Shown piece by piece: positions 10,945 to 18,948 of a stretch of DNA of 64,000 nucleotides; positions within the stretch are counted from its first letter, which is position 1; each line of letters starts with the position of its first letter. The stretch lies in contig JAIOYK010000025.1 of the NCBI GenBank assembly GCA_021741145.1, forward strand, positions 1 to 64,000, read 5' to 3'. Both the position numbers and the translations under genes were made by a program. Origin of the DNA: Rhodospirillum sp. Lineage in GTDB: Bacteria; Pseudomonadota; Alphaproteobacteria; Rhodospirillales; Rhodospirillaceae. Below the pieces are notes generated by a model. That model saw nothing but the letters and a program-made list of their open reading frames with translations. It had not been told where the DNA came from and ran no database searches.

Positions 10945-11544
10945 TCAGTCGGGAATGTCCGTCTGTTTCGGAACGACCACCGCGAAGAGATCCGCCAATT
11001 CCGCGAGCGCGATCCGCTGGATATCACGGGCTGACACACTCCCTTCACCCATGGGATCGGGCAAATCCCGAGTCGCCGTGCCCTCGGCCACGACCGTGCA
11101 GCGGTAGCCCCGGTCCGAGGCCACCCTTGTAGTGGTCGAGACGCACATATGGGTCATGAAGCCCAGCAGGATCAGACGCTGCACCCCCGTGGCGGCCAGG
11201 ACCTCGGCCAAATCGGTCCCCTCGAAGCCACTGATGTGAGATTTCCAGACAACCGCCTCCCCGTCGCGGGGCGCCATACGGGGATCGGGTCGCCCTCCCG
11301 CTTCCGGATCCAGCAGCCCGCCGGACGATCCCTTGTGCAGCACATGGACGACCGGGCGTCCCATCTCCCGAGCCCGGGCGAGAAGCGCCGCCCCGGCCTC
11401 CAGGGCCGCGTCGATCCCCGCCAGGGGCAGTATTCCAGCGACATAGTCGAGCTGGGCATCAATCACCACGACAGCCGACTCATGAAGGGGATTGGGGGAT
11501 AAATCCGCCCCGGACAGGGCAAGCAGGGTCTTGGCTTCGGCCAT
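10945..11544 (-). CDS. Isochorismatase-family cysteine hydrolase
   Basis: Cytoplasmic cysteine hydrolase of the isochorismatase superfamily (nicotinamidase, isochorismatase, ureidoacrylate hydrolase and similar). The 199-residue product shows the expected triad: Asp29 in VIDAQLDY, Lys in VWKSHISGF and Cys in THMCVSTT, plus the usual non-prolyl cis bond region before the Cys. The substrate cannot be set from sequence. A LysR gene is divergent across 98 bases and probably controls it. Confidence 0.85.
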   Translation of the reverse strand: MAEAKTLLALSGADLSPNPLHESAVVVIDAQLDYVAGILPLAGIDAALEAGAALLARAREMGRPVVHVLHKGSSGGLLDPEAGGRPDPRMAPRDGEAVVWKSHISGFEGTDLAEVLAATGVQRLILLGFMTHMCVSTTTRVASDRGYRCTVVAEGTATRDLPDPMGEGSVSARDIQRIALAELADLFAVVVPKQTDIPD

Positions 11545-11642
11545 GGAACTCTCCAGTGATAAGAACGACTCCCGGAGAATGCCCCCGCATTTGCGCGTGA
11601 TAAATCCTATCTATTGCCGACTCACTCTGCAAAAATGCGGAG

Positions 11643-12539
11643 ATGAACTGGGACGACGCGCGCTTTCTCATCGCCATTGCCGAGGGAACCACCCTCTCCG
11701 CCGCCGCCCGACGCCTGCGGGTCAACCAATCGACCGCGGCCCGGCGACTGGCCCGCCTGGAATCCGGCCTGGGTACCCGCCTGTTCGAGCGGACCGACGG
11801 ACGTCTGCGGCCCACCGCGGAAGGGGACCGCGCCCTGACCCATGCCCGGGCCGCGGAAGAGTCGCTGCGCGCCCTGGATCGGGAGCTCACTGGATGGGAC
11901 GGGCGGCTCGAGGGGACCGTCCGCCTGACCGCCCTCCTGAGTTTCTGCGTCCATTGGATCGCCCCCCGCCTGCCCAGCCTCCAGGCCCTCCATCCAGGAT
12001 TGACGCTGGACCTTCTGCCGACGGGAGACAACCTGAGCCTGGGACGGCGGGAGGCCGATCTGGCCCTGCGCCATGGTCATCCCACAGCCGGACCGGCCCT
12101 CGCCCGCAAGGTCGCTTCCCTGGGATACGCGGCCTATGCCGTCCCTTCCCTGGCGGAGCAGGCCAAACGGGAGGACTTGACCGCCCTGCCCTGGGCCGAT
12201 TGCGATCTGGGATTGGACACGCCAGAGGCCCTGCTTTGGGTGCGCGAGACCATCGCGCCGCCCCGGTTCGTTGCCCGGGCACCGGACGCGGTCACCCTGT
12301 TGGCCATCGCCCGATCCGGCGCCGCGGCCTGCCTGCTGCCCTGTCACCTGGGGGATGGGGATCCGGCGCTCGTCCGCCTGACCGGCTCCAATCCGGTGAC
12401 CCAACGGGATCTTTGGCTGCTCTCCCGCCCGGACCAGCGGGATCTGGCCCGGGTCGTCGCCGTCAAGACTTGGCTTCTCGACGCCCTGGCACAGGACAGC
12501 CGACCCCTGCGCGGCTTCATCCCCCCGTCGGACGGGTGA
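11643..12539 (+). CDS. LysR-family transcriptional regulator
   Basis: DNA-binding regulator of the LysR type, 298 residues. The N terminus holds the winged helix-turn-helix ([23 protein letters not shown], about residues 18-40), followed by the [18 protein letters not shown] wing. The C-terminal part is a periplasmic-binding-protein-like effector domain. It is divergent from the isochorismatase-family hydrolase, the usual arrangement for a LysR gene and its target. Its 3' end overlaps the 3' end of the convergent lldD by 23 bases. The effector is unknown. Confidence 0.9.
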   Translation: MNWDDARFLIAIAEGTTLSAAARRLRVNQSTAARRLARLESGLGTRLFERTDGRLRPTAEGDRALTHARAAEESLRALDRELTGWDGRLEGTVRLTALLSFCVHWIAPRLPSLQALHPGLTLDLLPTGDNLSLGRREADLALRHGHPTAGPALARKVASLGYAAYAVPSLAEQAKREDLTALPWADCDLGLDTPEALLWVRETIAPPRFVARAPDAVTLLAIARSGAAACLLPCHLGDGDPALVRLTGSNPVTQRDLWLLSRPDQRDLARVVAVKTWLLDALAQDSRPLRGFIPPSDG

Positions 12540-13662
12540 GGATCGAGGAATCGATCCGATCCACCGAGGTGACACCGGTCAAGGTCATGGCCACCCGCAT
12601 TTCCTTGGCGAACAGGTCGAGGAGGGTTTCCACCCCCGCCCCACCGTCCACGGCCAGGGCATAGGACGGCGCCCGCCCCAGAAGGACACCCTTCGCGCCA
12701 AGGGCCAACATGCGAATGACATCAAGGCCCGACCGAACGCCCCCATCGACCAGAACCGTCATCTCGGCGCCCACGGCCTCGGTGATGGCGGGAAGGGCCT
12801 GGGCCGTCGAGGGCACTCCATCGAGTTGACGCCCCCCATGGTTGGACACGACGAGACCCTGGGCACCGAATCGCGCCGCGTCCTTGGCATCTTCCCCGTC
12901 CAGAATCCCCTTGATGATAATATCGCCCTTCCAGAAGTCTCGGATCCATTCCAGGTCCGACCAGCCGATGGAGGGATCAAAATTGTTCCCCAACCACCCG
13001 ACATAATCCGCAAGCCCCGTGGCCTTGCCCAGATACCGGGAAATATTCCCCAAATCATGGGGTTTTCCCCTGACTCCCACATCCCAGGCCCAGCGGGGAT
13101 GGGTCATCGCTTGCACGATCCGGCGCTGGGGTCCAAAGGGACCCGACATGCCGGAATGGGCATCGCGGTAGCGGGTCCCAGGGGTCGGCATGTCGACGGT
13201 GAACACCAGTTTGGTGACACCGACGGCCATCGCTCGTTCCAGCACATTTTTCATGAAGCCCCGATCCTTCAGGACATAAAGCTGGAACCAGATGGGTTTG
13301 GCGACCGCGGCGGACACTTCCTCGATGGAACAGACGGAAACAGTGGACTGGATGAAAGGCACGCCCTTGGCCTGGGCCGCGCGCGCCGCCTGGACTTCTC
13401 CCCGGCGGGCGAACATGCCAGTCAGGCCAACGGGGCTGAGCATGACGGGCATGGACAGGGTCTCGCCAAACAATTCCACCGACAGGTCGATCTCTCCCAC
13501 GGCCTTCAGCACCCTCTGGCGCAAAGCAACCCCGGCGAGATCGGAGACATTGGCCCGTAGCGTCTGTTCCGCGTTCGCGCCGCCGTCGATGTAGTCGAAC
13601 AGGAAGGGGGGCAAACGACGCCGCGCCGCTTCCCGGTAATCAAGGGCCGAGGAAATGATCAT
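12517..13662 (-). CDS. lldD: L-lactate dehydrogenase (FMN, LldD type)
   Basis: Membrane-associated FMN-dependent alpha-hydroxy-acid dehydrogenase that oxidizes L-lactate to pyruvate and feeds the quinone pool. The 381-residue product contains the expected [14 protein letters not shown] start region, [14 protein letters not shown], the FMN-site stretches QLYVLKDRG and [14 protein letters not shown], and the active-site histidine loop [10 protein letters not shown]. The [18 protein letters not shown] phosphate-binding motif is also present. The ATG at 13662 with GGAGG upstream is chosen; upstream in-frame residues are unlike the family. It is divergent from a GntR/FadR-type regulator. Related enzymes (glycolate or mandelate oxidases) share the fold, but length and context favour lactate. 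Confidence 0.93.
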   Translation of the reverse strand: MIISSALDYREAARRRLPPFLFDYIDGGANAEQTLRANVSDLAGVALRQRVLKAVGEIDLSVELFGETLSMPVMLSPVGLTGMFARRGEVQAARAAQAKGVPFIQSTVSVCSIEEVSAAVAKPIWFQLYVLKDRGFMKNVLERAMAVGVTKLVFTVDMPTPGTRYRDAHSGMSGPFGPQRRIVQAMTHPRWAWDVGVRGKPHDLGNISRYLGKATGLADYVGWLGNNFDPSIGWSDLEWIRDFWKGDIIIKGILDGEDAKDAARFGAQGLVVSNHGGRQLDGVPSTAQALPAITEAVGAEMTVLVDGGVRSGLDVIRMLALGAKGVLLGRAPSYALAVDGGAGVETLLDLFAKEMRVAMTLTGVTSVDRIDSSILTRPTGG

Positions 13663-13793
13663 GGGAGTCCTCCGGATCCGGCCACGCGTCCCCTGACAGG
13701 ATCCGTCGCGCCATTGGTATTTTTTCTTTACCAGAGATCCATAATGGATTTTTACTGATCCATCAACCACTCCATCCCAGCCTGGAGATCCCG
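13663..13793. promoter_or_regulatory. Divergent lldD-lldR control region with candidate operators
   Basis: The 131-base region between two divergent starts holds two inverted repeats. One is TGGTA (13715-13719) with TACCA (13729-13733); the other is ATCCAT-A-ATGGAT (13737-13749). FadR/GntR-family regulators often bind TGGT-N-ACCA type sites, but the spacing here is wider than the LldR/PdhR consensus, so the assignment is tentative. Confidence 0.4.
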
Positions 13794-14552
13794 GTGGACC
13801 CCCTGCGCAATCCAAAACTGGCCGATGTCATCACCAGCCACATCGAACAGATGATCCTGGAGGGGGTTCTCCGCCCTGGGGAGCGCTTGGCCTCCGAACG
13901 GGATCTGGCGGCGCGATTGGAGGTGTCCCGCCCGCCCCTGCGCGACGCCCTGGAGCGTCTGGTCCAACGGGGATTGTTGCGGACCACGCCAACCGGTACC
14001 CATGTGGCCCATTTCCTGACCCCCCTCACCTCGCCCCTGGCCAGCCTGCTGCACGGCAATCCCCGGGTGGTGAATGATTACTTCGAATACAGGGAGTTGG
14101 TTGAAGGCCCGGCCACCCGCTTGGCCGCGCTCCGGGCCACCGAAGTGGACCGCCAAGCCATCCGCGCCTGCCTGGACCGGCTGGAGGAAGCCCATGGGGT
14201 GGAGGACCCCAGCCGGGAGACCGAATTGGACGCGGACCTGCACATGTTGCTTTACGAGACGGCCCATAATCTGGTGGTTCTCCAGGTAATGCGGGCCTTT
14301 TCGGAGCTGTTGCGATCGGACGTCTTCTACAGCCGTCACACGCTCTATCTGTCTTCCGGCACACGGGAAACCTTGCTCGCCCACCATGTCGCCATTGGCG
14401 AGGCGGTAATCGCCGGGGAGGCGGACAGGGCGGAAGCCCAGGCCACCACCCATATCCGCTTCACCGCCGAAGCCCTCCGGCGCCTGAGGGAGGAGGAGGT
14501 CCGGATCGGGCAATCCCTCCGCCGCGTCGGACGGACGGAGATGCTGGGGTAA
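13794..14552 (+). CDS. lldR: GntR-family (FadR/LldR type) regulator of lactate use
   Basis: Transcriptional regulator with an N-terminal GntR winged helix ([25 protein letters not shown], residues about 34-58) and a C-terminal FCD ligand-binding domain. The FCD metal/ligand residues appear as [16 protein letters not shown] and THIRF. The start is a GTG at 13794 with GGAG upstream. It is divergent from lldD, which fits an LldR/PdhR-like lactate-responsive role; this functional label is inferred from context. Confidence 0.85.
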   Translation: MDPLRNPKLADVITSHIEQMILEGVLRPGERLASERDLAARLEVSRPPLRDALERLVQRGLLRTTPTGTHVAHFLTPLTSPLASLLHGNPRVVNDYFEYRELVEGPATRLAALRATEVDRQAIRACLDRLEEAHGVEDPSRETELDADLHMLLYETAHNLVVLQVMRAFSELLRSDVFYSRHTLYLSSGTRETLLAHHVAIGEAVIAGEADRAEAQATTHIRFTAEALRRLREEEVRIGQSLRRVGRTEMLG

Positions 14553-14581
14553 TCCTCCCCCGCCCCGGACATCGCCCAAAG

Positions 14582-15142
14582 TCAACGCCCGTAAGTCGCG
14601 CTCAGGGTAACCTTGTCCAGGGTATGGGCGTTGATCATGTAGCCGACCATGGCCGCCGGACCGTCCGTCTCCACGGGCAGGCCGGTCACGTCCAGGGCGT
14701 GAAGGGTGAAATTGTAGCGGTGCGGACTGTCGCCCTCCGGGGGGCAGGCGCCGCCATAACCCGTGGACCCGAAGTCCGTGCGCCCTTCCCGCGCGCCTTC
14801 GGGCAGGGTACCGGTCTTGCCCACGCCCTCGGGCAGGCCGGTCACGTCGGCGGGAATGTCGAAGACGGTCCAATGCCACCATCCCGCCCCGCCCGTGGGC
14901 GCGTCGGGATCGTGCACCAACAGGGCGAAGCTCTTGGTGCCCTCCGGCGCGCCGGTCCAGGACAGGGCGGGAGAAACATTCCCGCCCGTGCAGCCGAAAC
15001 CGTCAAAGACCTGACGATCCGGCAGGGTGGCGCCTTCGGTGAAGGCCGGGCTGGTCAGGGTCATGTCCGCCCTGGCCATGGCTGGCGTGATCGCCATGGC
15101 CAGGAGCAGGGACAGGGACGCGAGGGAACGGATGGGTCGCAT
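14582..15142 (-). CDS. Periplasmic YbhB/YbcL-type PEBP-family protein
   Basis: Bacterial phosphatidylethanolamine-binding (Raf-kinase-inhibitor-like) protein of the YbhB/YbcL family. The 186-residue product has a signal peptide (SLASLSLLLAMAITPAMARA). The PEBP signatures follow: SPALSWTGAPEGTKSFALLVHDPDAP, the GWWHWTVFDIP segment and the HRYNFTLHALD motif. The ATG at 15142 is chosen for the GGAGGAAG 8 bases upstream. Its cellular role is unknown in most bacteria. It ends 29 bases from the end of the convergent lldR gene. Confidence 0.88.
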   Translation of the reverse strand: MRPIRSLASLSLLLAMAITPAMARADMTLTSPAFTEGATLPDRQVFDGFGCTGGNVSPALSWTGAPEGTKSFALLVHDPDAPTGGAGWWHWTVFDIPADVTGLPEGVGKTGTLPEGAREGRTDFGSTGYGGACPPEGDSPHRYNFTLHALDVTGLPVETDGPAAMVGYMINAHTLDKVTLSATYGR

Positions 15143-15233
15143 GAGCTCTTCCTCCAAGGGGGTGAGGACAGCAGCCTACGCGGATCGGCCTGACCGCGCG
15201 CGCCCGGGCGGATCGATTTCCGTGCCGATTCGC

Positions 15234-16040
15234 TCAAGTTCTCGCGGACGCCCCACGAATCTCCGAAGGGGCGAGGCCAAAGCGAACACGGAAGCGCACC
15301 GCGAACCGGGAGGGCGAGGCATAGCCCACCGCGGCGGCCACGGCCTCCACCGTCCAATTCGACGCTTGCAAAAGGGCCAGGGCCTGGGTCATGCGCGCAT
15401 CGGCCAGAAGGTCGGTGAAGGTCTCCCCCTCGGTCGCGAGATGGCGGCGCAGGGTGGGTTCGCTCATGGCCAGACGGGCGGCTACTTCTCCCGCCTTCCA
15501 GGGGCGGGCGAGATCCTCCGACACCACCTCCCGCACCCGGTGGCTGGGTTCGCGGTGGGGTGGCGGGCCAAAAACCGCCCCTTCCTCCGCCAGCCAAAGG
15601 AGAATTTCCCCCAGCCGATGACTCCGCACCCGGTCCGGATAGCCCTCTGGCTCGGCCTGGATCCGGGCCGCGGCGAGAAAGGCTTCCTCCATCCCCGAAG
15701 ACAGGGGAACTGGCCCCAAGCGCTCTGGCCCGGAGCGCTCGATCCCCCCTCGCCCATAGACTTGGTCGAGGACCGCCCAACTCAACGGCAGGGACTCCGC
15801 CCGATACAGGCCCTCGGCTTTTGGACGATTTTCAATGGACAAGGGAGTATGCCCGGGAATGAGGACCGCGAATCCTTCGGGGACATCGAAGGTCCCCCGC
15901 GCTGTCGCGACGCCCTTAACCCCGGATCGCACAACCACGACCGCGGGAATGGGGGAGATCAGGCGGTGGAAGCGGGCCAACCGGGTCTGACGGATAGTCA
16001 GCGAGGGCGGGAAAGCGTCTTCTCCAGGGGGTCCATCCAT
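15234..16040 (-). CDS. AraC-family transcriptional regulator
   Basis: Regulator of the AraC family, about 268 residues. The C-terminal 100 residues hold the two helix-turn-helix units (EVAARLAMSEPTLRRHLATEGETF and VEAVAAAVGYASPSRFAVRFRVRFG). The N-terminal part resembles the cupin-like AraC_N (type 6) sensing domain (PAVVVVRSGVKG, GFAVLIPGH). The start at 16040 is preferred because upstream residues overlap the end of cheR and look unlike the family. It lies 34 bases after cheR on the same strand and may be read from the chemotaxis operon, though a chemotaxis role is not implied. Confidence 0.85.
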   Translation of the reverse strand: MDGPPGEDAFPPSLTIRQTRLARFHRLISPIPAVVVVRSGVKGVATARGTFDVPEGFAVLIPGHTPLSIENRPKAEGLYRAESLPLSWAVLDQVYGRGGIERSGPERLGPVPLSSGMEEAFLAAARIQAEPEGYPDRVRSHRLGEILLWLAEEGAVFGPPPHREPSHRVREVVSEDLARPWKAGEVAARLAMSEPTLRRHLATEGETFTDLLADARMTQALALLQASNWTVEAVAAAVGYASPSRFAVRFRVRFGLAPSEIRGASART

Positions 16041-16074
16041 GGGGGGCTCCGACAGGGTATCGGCTTCGGCCTGA

Positions 16075-16917
16075 TCAGGCTTGTTGCCCCAGGGAAGCCA
16101 CCCCTTCCTTGCGGTTGACCGCGTAGACACCCCGTTGGCCCGGAATCGGCTTGAAGGCCTGGGAAACCCCAAGGACCGTCTCCGCTCCACCCAGGTACAG
16201 AACACCGTCGTCGGGCATCAGCTTCTGGGCGGCTTCCAGCACCTTAGACTTGGTGGGTTGATCGAAATAGATCAAGACGTTCCGACAGTACACCACATCG
16301 AACTGCCCCAGCGGGGCCAAGCTTTCGAGCAGGTTCCATTCCTTGAACTGCACCATGGAGCGGATGGTCGGATCGATTTCCCACACCTCGTCCTTCTTCT
16401 TGAAGTACTTGACGAGAAGCTGCATGGGCATTCCGCGCTGAACCTCGAACTGAGAATAGAGCCCGGCCCGCGCCTTCTTCAGGATGTCCGAGGACAGGTC
16501 CGTCGCGACGATCTCAATCCGCCAGCCGGGGAATTTCGCGGCCTCTTCCTTCAAGATCATGGCCAGGGAATAGGGCTCCTGTCCACTGGAGGCCGCGGCG
16601 CACCAGATGCGGAAAGAGCGCTTCGAGGCGCGCGTCTTCAGAATATTCGGTAAAACCACCTGACGGAACTGATCGAAGGGTTTGCTGTCACGGAAAAAGA
16701 AGGACTCATTGGTGGTCATCGCCTCCGTGATTTCCTTTTCCAGCGCCATGTCACGGCGCCGGAGTTGACCGATAAGGTCATCCAAACCCTTGAAACCGCG
16801 TTTGCGGGCCAATGGCATCAAACGGCTTTCAAGCAAATAGGACTTGTCCTTGGTCAGGACCAAGCCCGATTTGTCCTTGAGCAGCTTGGAGATATAATCG
16901 AAATCTTCGGGTTTCAT
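16075..16917 (-). CDS. cheR: Chemotaxis methyltransferase CheR
   Basis: SAM-dependent glutamate methyltransferase that adapts chemoreceptors. The 280-residue product has the all-helical N-terminal CheR domain (DFDYISKLLKDKSGLVLTKD). The catalytic Rossmann-like domain follows, with WCAAASSGQEPYSLAM (SAM site), IVATDLSSDILKKA, DVVYCRNVLIYFD and LYLGGAETV. It starts 4 bases after the cheB stop, so the two are translationally linked. Confidence 0.97.
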   Translation of the reverse strand: MKPEDFDYISKLLKDKSGLVLTKDKSYLLESRLMPLARKRGFKGLDDLIGQLRRRDMALEKEITEAMTTNESFFFRDSKPFDQFRQVVLPNILKTRASKRSFRIWCAAASSGQEPYSLAMILKEEAAKFPGWRIEIVATDLSSDILKKARAGLYSQFEVQRGMPMQLLVKYFKKKDEVWEIDPTIRSMVQFKEWNLLESLAPLGQFDVVYCRNVLIYFDQPTKSKVLEAAQKLMPDDGVLYLGGAETVLGVSQAFKPIPGQRGVYAVNRKEGVASLGQQA

Positions 16918-16921
16918 GCCA

Positions 16922-18100
16922 CTAACGCTTGTTCGCGGAACGGTGAAGATAGGCGGCGATTTCAGTCAATGGCAGCACCGCGGCGCAGACGCCACTTTGC
17001 GCCGTCGCTCCGGGCATCCCCCATACGACACTGCTGGCCTCGTCCTGGGCGATCACAGTCCCACCGGCCTCGACGATGACCTTCCCCCCCTTCGCCCCGT
17101 CGGCTCCCATGCCCGTCAACACCACGGCCAGCGCCCGACGACCATAGAGCTTGGCCACGGACCGAAACATGGGATCCACCGCCGGGCGACAGAAATTCTC
17201 CGGTGAGTCCTGATTGAGACGCAGAACTTTTTCCATTCCCCGACTTTCCAAGACCATGTGGAAATCCCCCGGCGCGATATAGATCTGGCCGCCCTTCAGG
17301 ACATCTCCATCCTGGGCTTCCTTCGCCGGCACGCCAGCCACGCGTTCCACATGCCCCGCGAGGATGGTCGTGAACGTCGCGGGCATGTGCTGGGTCACGA
17401 TGATGGGCTGACTGGGCCACCCCATCTTGCGCAAGTCCCCAAACACCGTGAATAGCGCCTGGGGGCCACCGGTTGAACTGCCGATGGCGATAATATCGGG
17501 ACGATCCGCCGAAGCCTGTCGGAGAGTTACCGGTCCAGAAGATCGCGGCGTCAGCGCCGAAGAGAATGGCTTGCGTTCCTCATCTGGAGTCCGCGCCGTG
17601 GGTGCGGATCGCCCCAGGGCTTTCCGACGGGCACCAGCCAGGGCTTTGACCTTATCCACCAGTTCCCGACGGAAGTCCGCGCCACCGGACAACTCCCGGG
17701 ACGTCGTCGGCTTGGAGATGTATTCCGAGGCCCCCATCTGCAGAGCCTTCAAGCTGACCTCCGCGTTTTTCAGGGTCAGCGTGGAGGCCATGATAACCTT
17801 CACGTCGGGCTTCTTCTTCAACAATTGCGGCAGGGCTGTCAGCCCGTCCATGACCGGCATTTCGATATCGAGGACAATGACATCAATATCGTGGCGGTCG
17901 AGGGATTGCAGAGCCATCTGCCCATTGCCAACGGACGCGACGACCCGAATGTTCGAGTCCTCCTCCAGCATACGGGTCTCCAATCCCCGCACGACCGCGG
18001 AGTCATCGACCACCATGACCTGGATCGCTCCACCGGACGACCCCGAACTCGCGAAACGGGATAGACCGGACTGGCCGGTGTTATGGGACGGTATCGCCAC
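16922..18100 (-). CDS. cheB: Chemotaxis methylesterase/deamidase CheB
   Basis: Response regulator that removes methyl groups from receptors when phosphorylated by CheA. Domains in order: receiver (about residues 26-150) with phosphoacceptor Asp78 in VIVLDIEMPVMDG, a basic linker, then the methylesterase domain. The esterase carries the catalytic Ser in IGSSTGGPQAL, His in VTQHMPATF and Asp in LTGMGADGAKG. The start is a GTG with AAGGAAG upstream. The 392-residue length and N-terminal extension of about 25 residues are mildly longer than usual. It sits 27 bases after cheY. Confidence 0.97.
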   Translation of the reverse strand: MAIPSHNTGQSGLSRFASSGSSGGAIQVMVVDDSAVVRGLETRMLEEDSNIRVVASVGNGQMALQSLDRHDIDVIVLDIEMPVMDGLTALPQLLKKKPDVKVIMASTLTLKNAEVSLKALQMGASEYISKPTTSRELSGGADFRRELVDKVKALAGARRKALGRSAPTARTPDEERKPFSSALTPRSSGPVTLRQASADRPDIIAIGSSTGGPQALFTVFGDLRKMGWPSQPIIVTQHMPATFTTILAGHVERVAGVPAKEAQDGDVLKGGQIYIAPGDFHMVLESRGMEKVLRLNQDSPENFCRPAVDPMFRSVAKLYGRRALAVVLTGMGADGAKGGKVIVEAGGTVIAQDEASSVVWGMPGATAQSGVCAAVLPLTEIAAYLHRSANKR

Positions 18101-18127
18101 CCTGATTACTTCCTTTCGCCCTCGATT

Positions 18128-18499
18128 CTACGCGTCCAATAAACCAACTTGTTGGAATTTGGCCGCCACGATCTCGCTATCAAAGGGCTTCATGATGTAT
18201 TCGTTGGCCCCCGCCTCGATGGCTTCCTGGATGTGTTCGATGTCGTTCTCCGTCGTGCAGAAAACCACGACTACATTATTGCCATCCGGCAGTTGGCGGA
18301 GCGCTCTCAGGAATTCGATGCCGTTCATGACTGGCATGTTCCAGTCTAAAAGAACGGCTGTGGGCAAAGCGCGCCGACAGGCGTCCAAGGCGACCTTGCC
18401 ATCCTCGGCCTCAATGGTTTCGAACTGAAGTTCCTGAAGGATCTTCTTGGCCACCATGCGAATGACCTTGGAGTCATCGACGATCAGACAGGATTTCAT
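18128..18499 (-). CDS. cheY: Chemotaxis response regulator CheY
   Basis: Single-domain receiver of 123 residues that carries the phosphoryl signal to the flagellar switch (or another target). It has the acidic pocket in LIVDDSKVIR, phosphoacceptor Asp52 in LLDWNMPVMNG, the conserved Thr (VFCTTEN) and Lys in IMKPFDSE. It lies between the tandem repeat array and cheB on the minus strand. Confidence 0.95.
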   Translation of the reverse strand: MKSCLIVDDSKVIRMVAKKILQELQFETIEAEDGKVALDACRRALPTAVLLDWNMPVMNGIEFLRALRQLPDGNNVVVVFCTTENDIEHIQEAIEAGANEYIMKPFDSEIVAAKFQQVGLLDA

Positions 18500-18575
18500 T
18501 GGTACTCCTTGCCCTCGACCGGCAAACCATCAACCCAACCCTGCGTCGGGGGAAGAAATGCCGCTTTATCCGTTC
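18500..18575. other. cheY 5' flank
   Basis: The short leader between the cheY start and the tandem repeat array. It would carry the cheY ribosome site (GGAGTACC just before the ATG on the minus strand). No other element is visible. Confidence 0.4.
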
Positions 18576-18741
18576 TTGGTCACGGAGTTCGATCGAACTC
18601 CGGCTGGTCTTGGTCACGGAGTTCAACCGAACTCCGGCTGGTCCTGGTCACGGAGTTCAACCGAACTCCGGCTGGTCCTGGTCACGGAGTTCAACCGAAC
18701 TCCGGCTGGTCCTGGTCACGGAGTTCAACCGAACTCCGGCT
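18576..18741. repeat. Five-copy 34-bp tandem repeat, each copy a hairpin
   Basis: Five head-to-tail copies of a 34-bp unit begin at 18576, 18610, 18644, 18678 and 18712 (the last lacks its final 4 bases). Each contains an 8-bp inverted repeat, CGGAGTTC and GAACTCCG, around a 4-base loop (GATC in copy 1, AACC in copies 2-5). Copies 3-5 are identical over the shared span. The unit length is not a multiple of three and all plus-strand frames stay open, so the open frames here are an artefact of the repeat. The array sits upstream of cheY and downstream of cheA. Confidence 0.95.
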
Positions 18742-18897
18742 AGGAAATGAGAGGTGATCTTACCGGTGCCTTCCCAATCCACGCAACACCCATGGTGCGA
18801 CGAAAGGGTTTTCCCAGAGTGACATGTCGCGGAATTCCCTGTCCACCGGTACCGCCCGAACGCGGCGTGGAAAGGAGATGGACTTGGATTCGTATCT
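18742..18897. other. Unassigned spacer between repeat array and cheA hairpin
   Basis: About 155 bases with no recognizable protein on either strand. In many alphaproteobacteria a cheW gene lies near this point, but no CheW-like sequence is seen here in any frame. Confidence 0.4.
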
Positions 18898-18939
18898 CAT
18901 CGAGGGGGGGTGCCCGATCAAAGGCCCCCCCCCTCGATG
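18898..18939 (-). terminator. Long hairpin just after cheA
   Basis: A 13-bp stem (CATCGAGGGGGGG / CCCCCCCTCGATG) with a 16-base loop ends 9 bases from the cheA stop. There is no T-run, so it may act as a 3' stabilizer or a weak terminator rather than a strong intrinsic one. Confidence 0.55.
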
Positions 18940-18948
18940 CAAGCCTTC

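Noticed and set aside
18576..18741. CRISPR array
   Set aside because: Copies are directly joined with no spacers and there are no cas genes; this is a tandem hairpin repeat.
18499..18757. Three overlapping plus-strand open frames encoding repeated peptides
   Set aside because: They are produced by the 34-bp repeat, whose length is not a multiple of three, so all frames stay open. No ribosome site or known family supports them.
18760..18942. Remnant of cheW between cheA and cheY
   Set aside because: Neither strand shows CheW-like sequence in this stretch; the missing gene is noted but no relic can be claimed.
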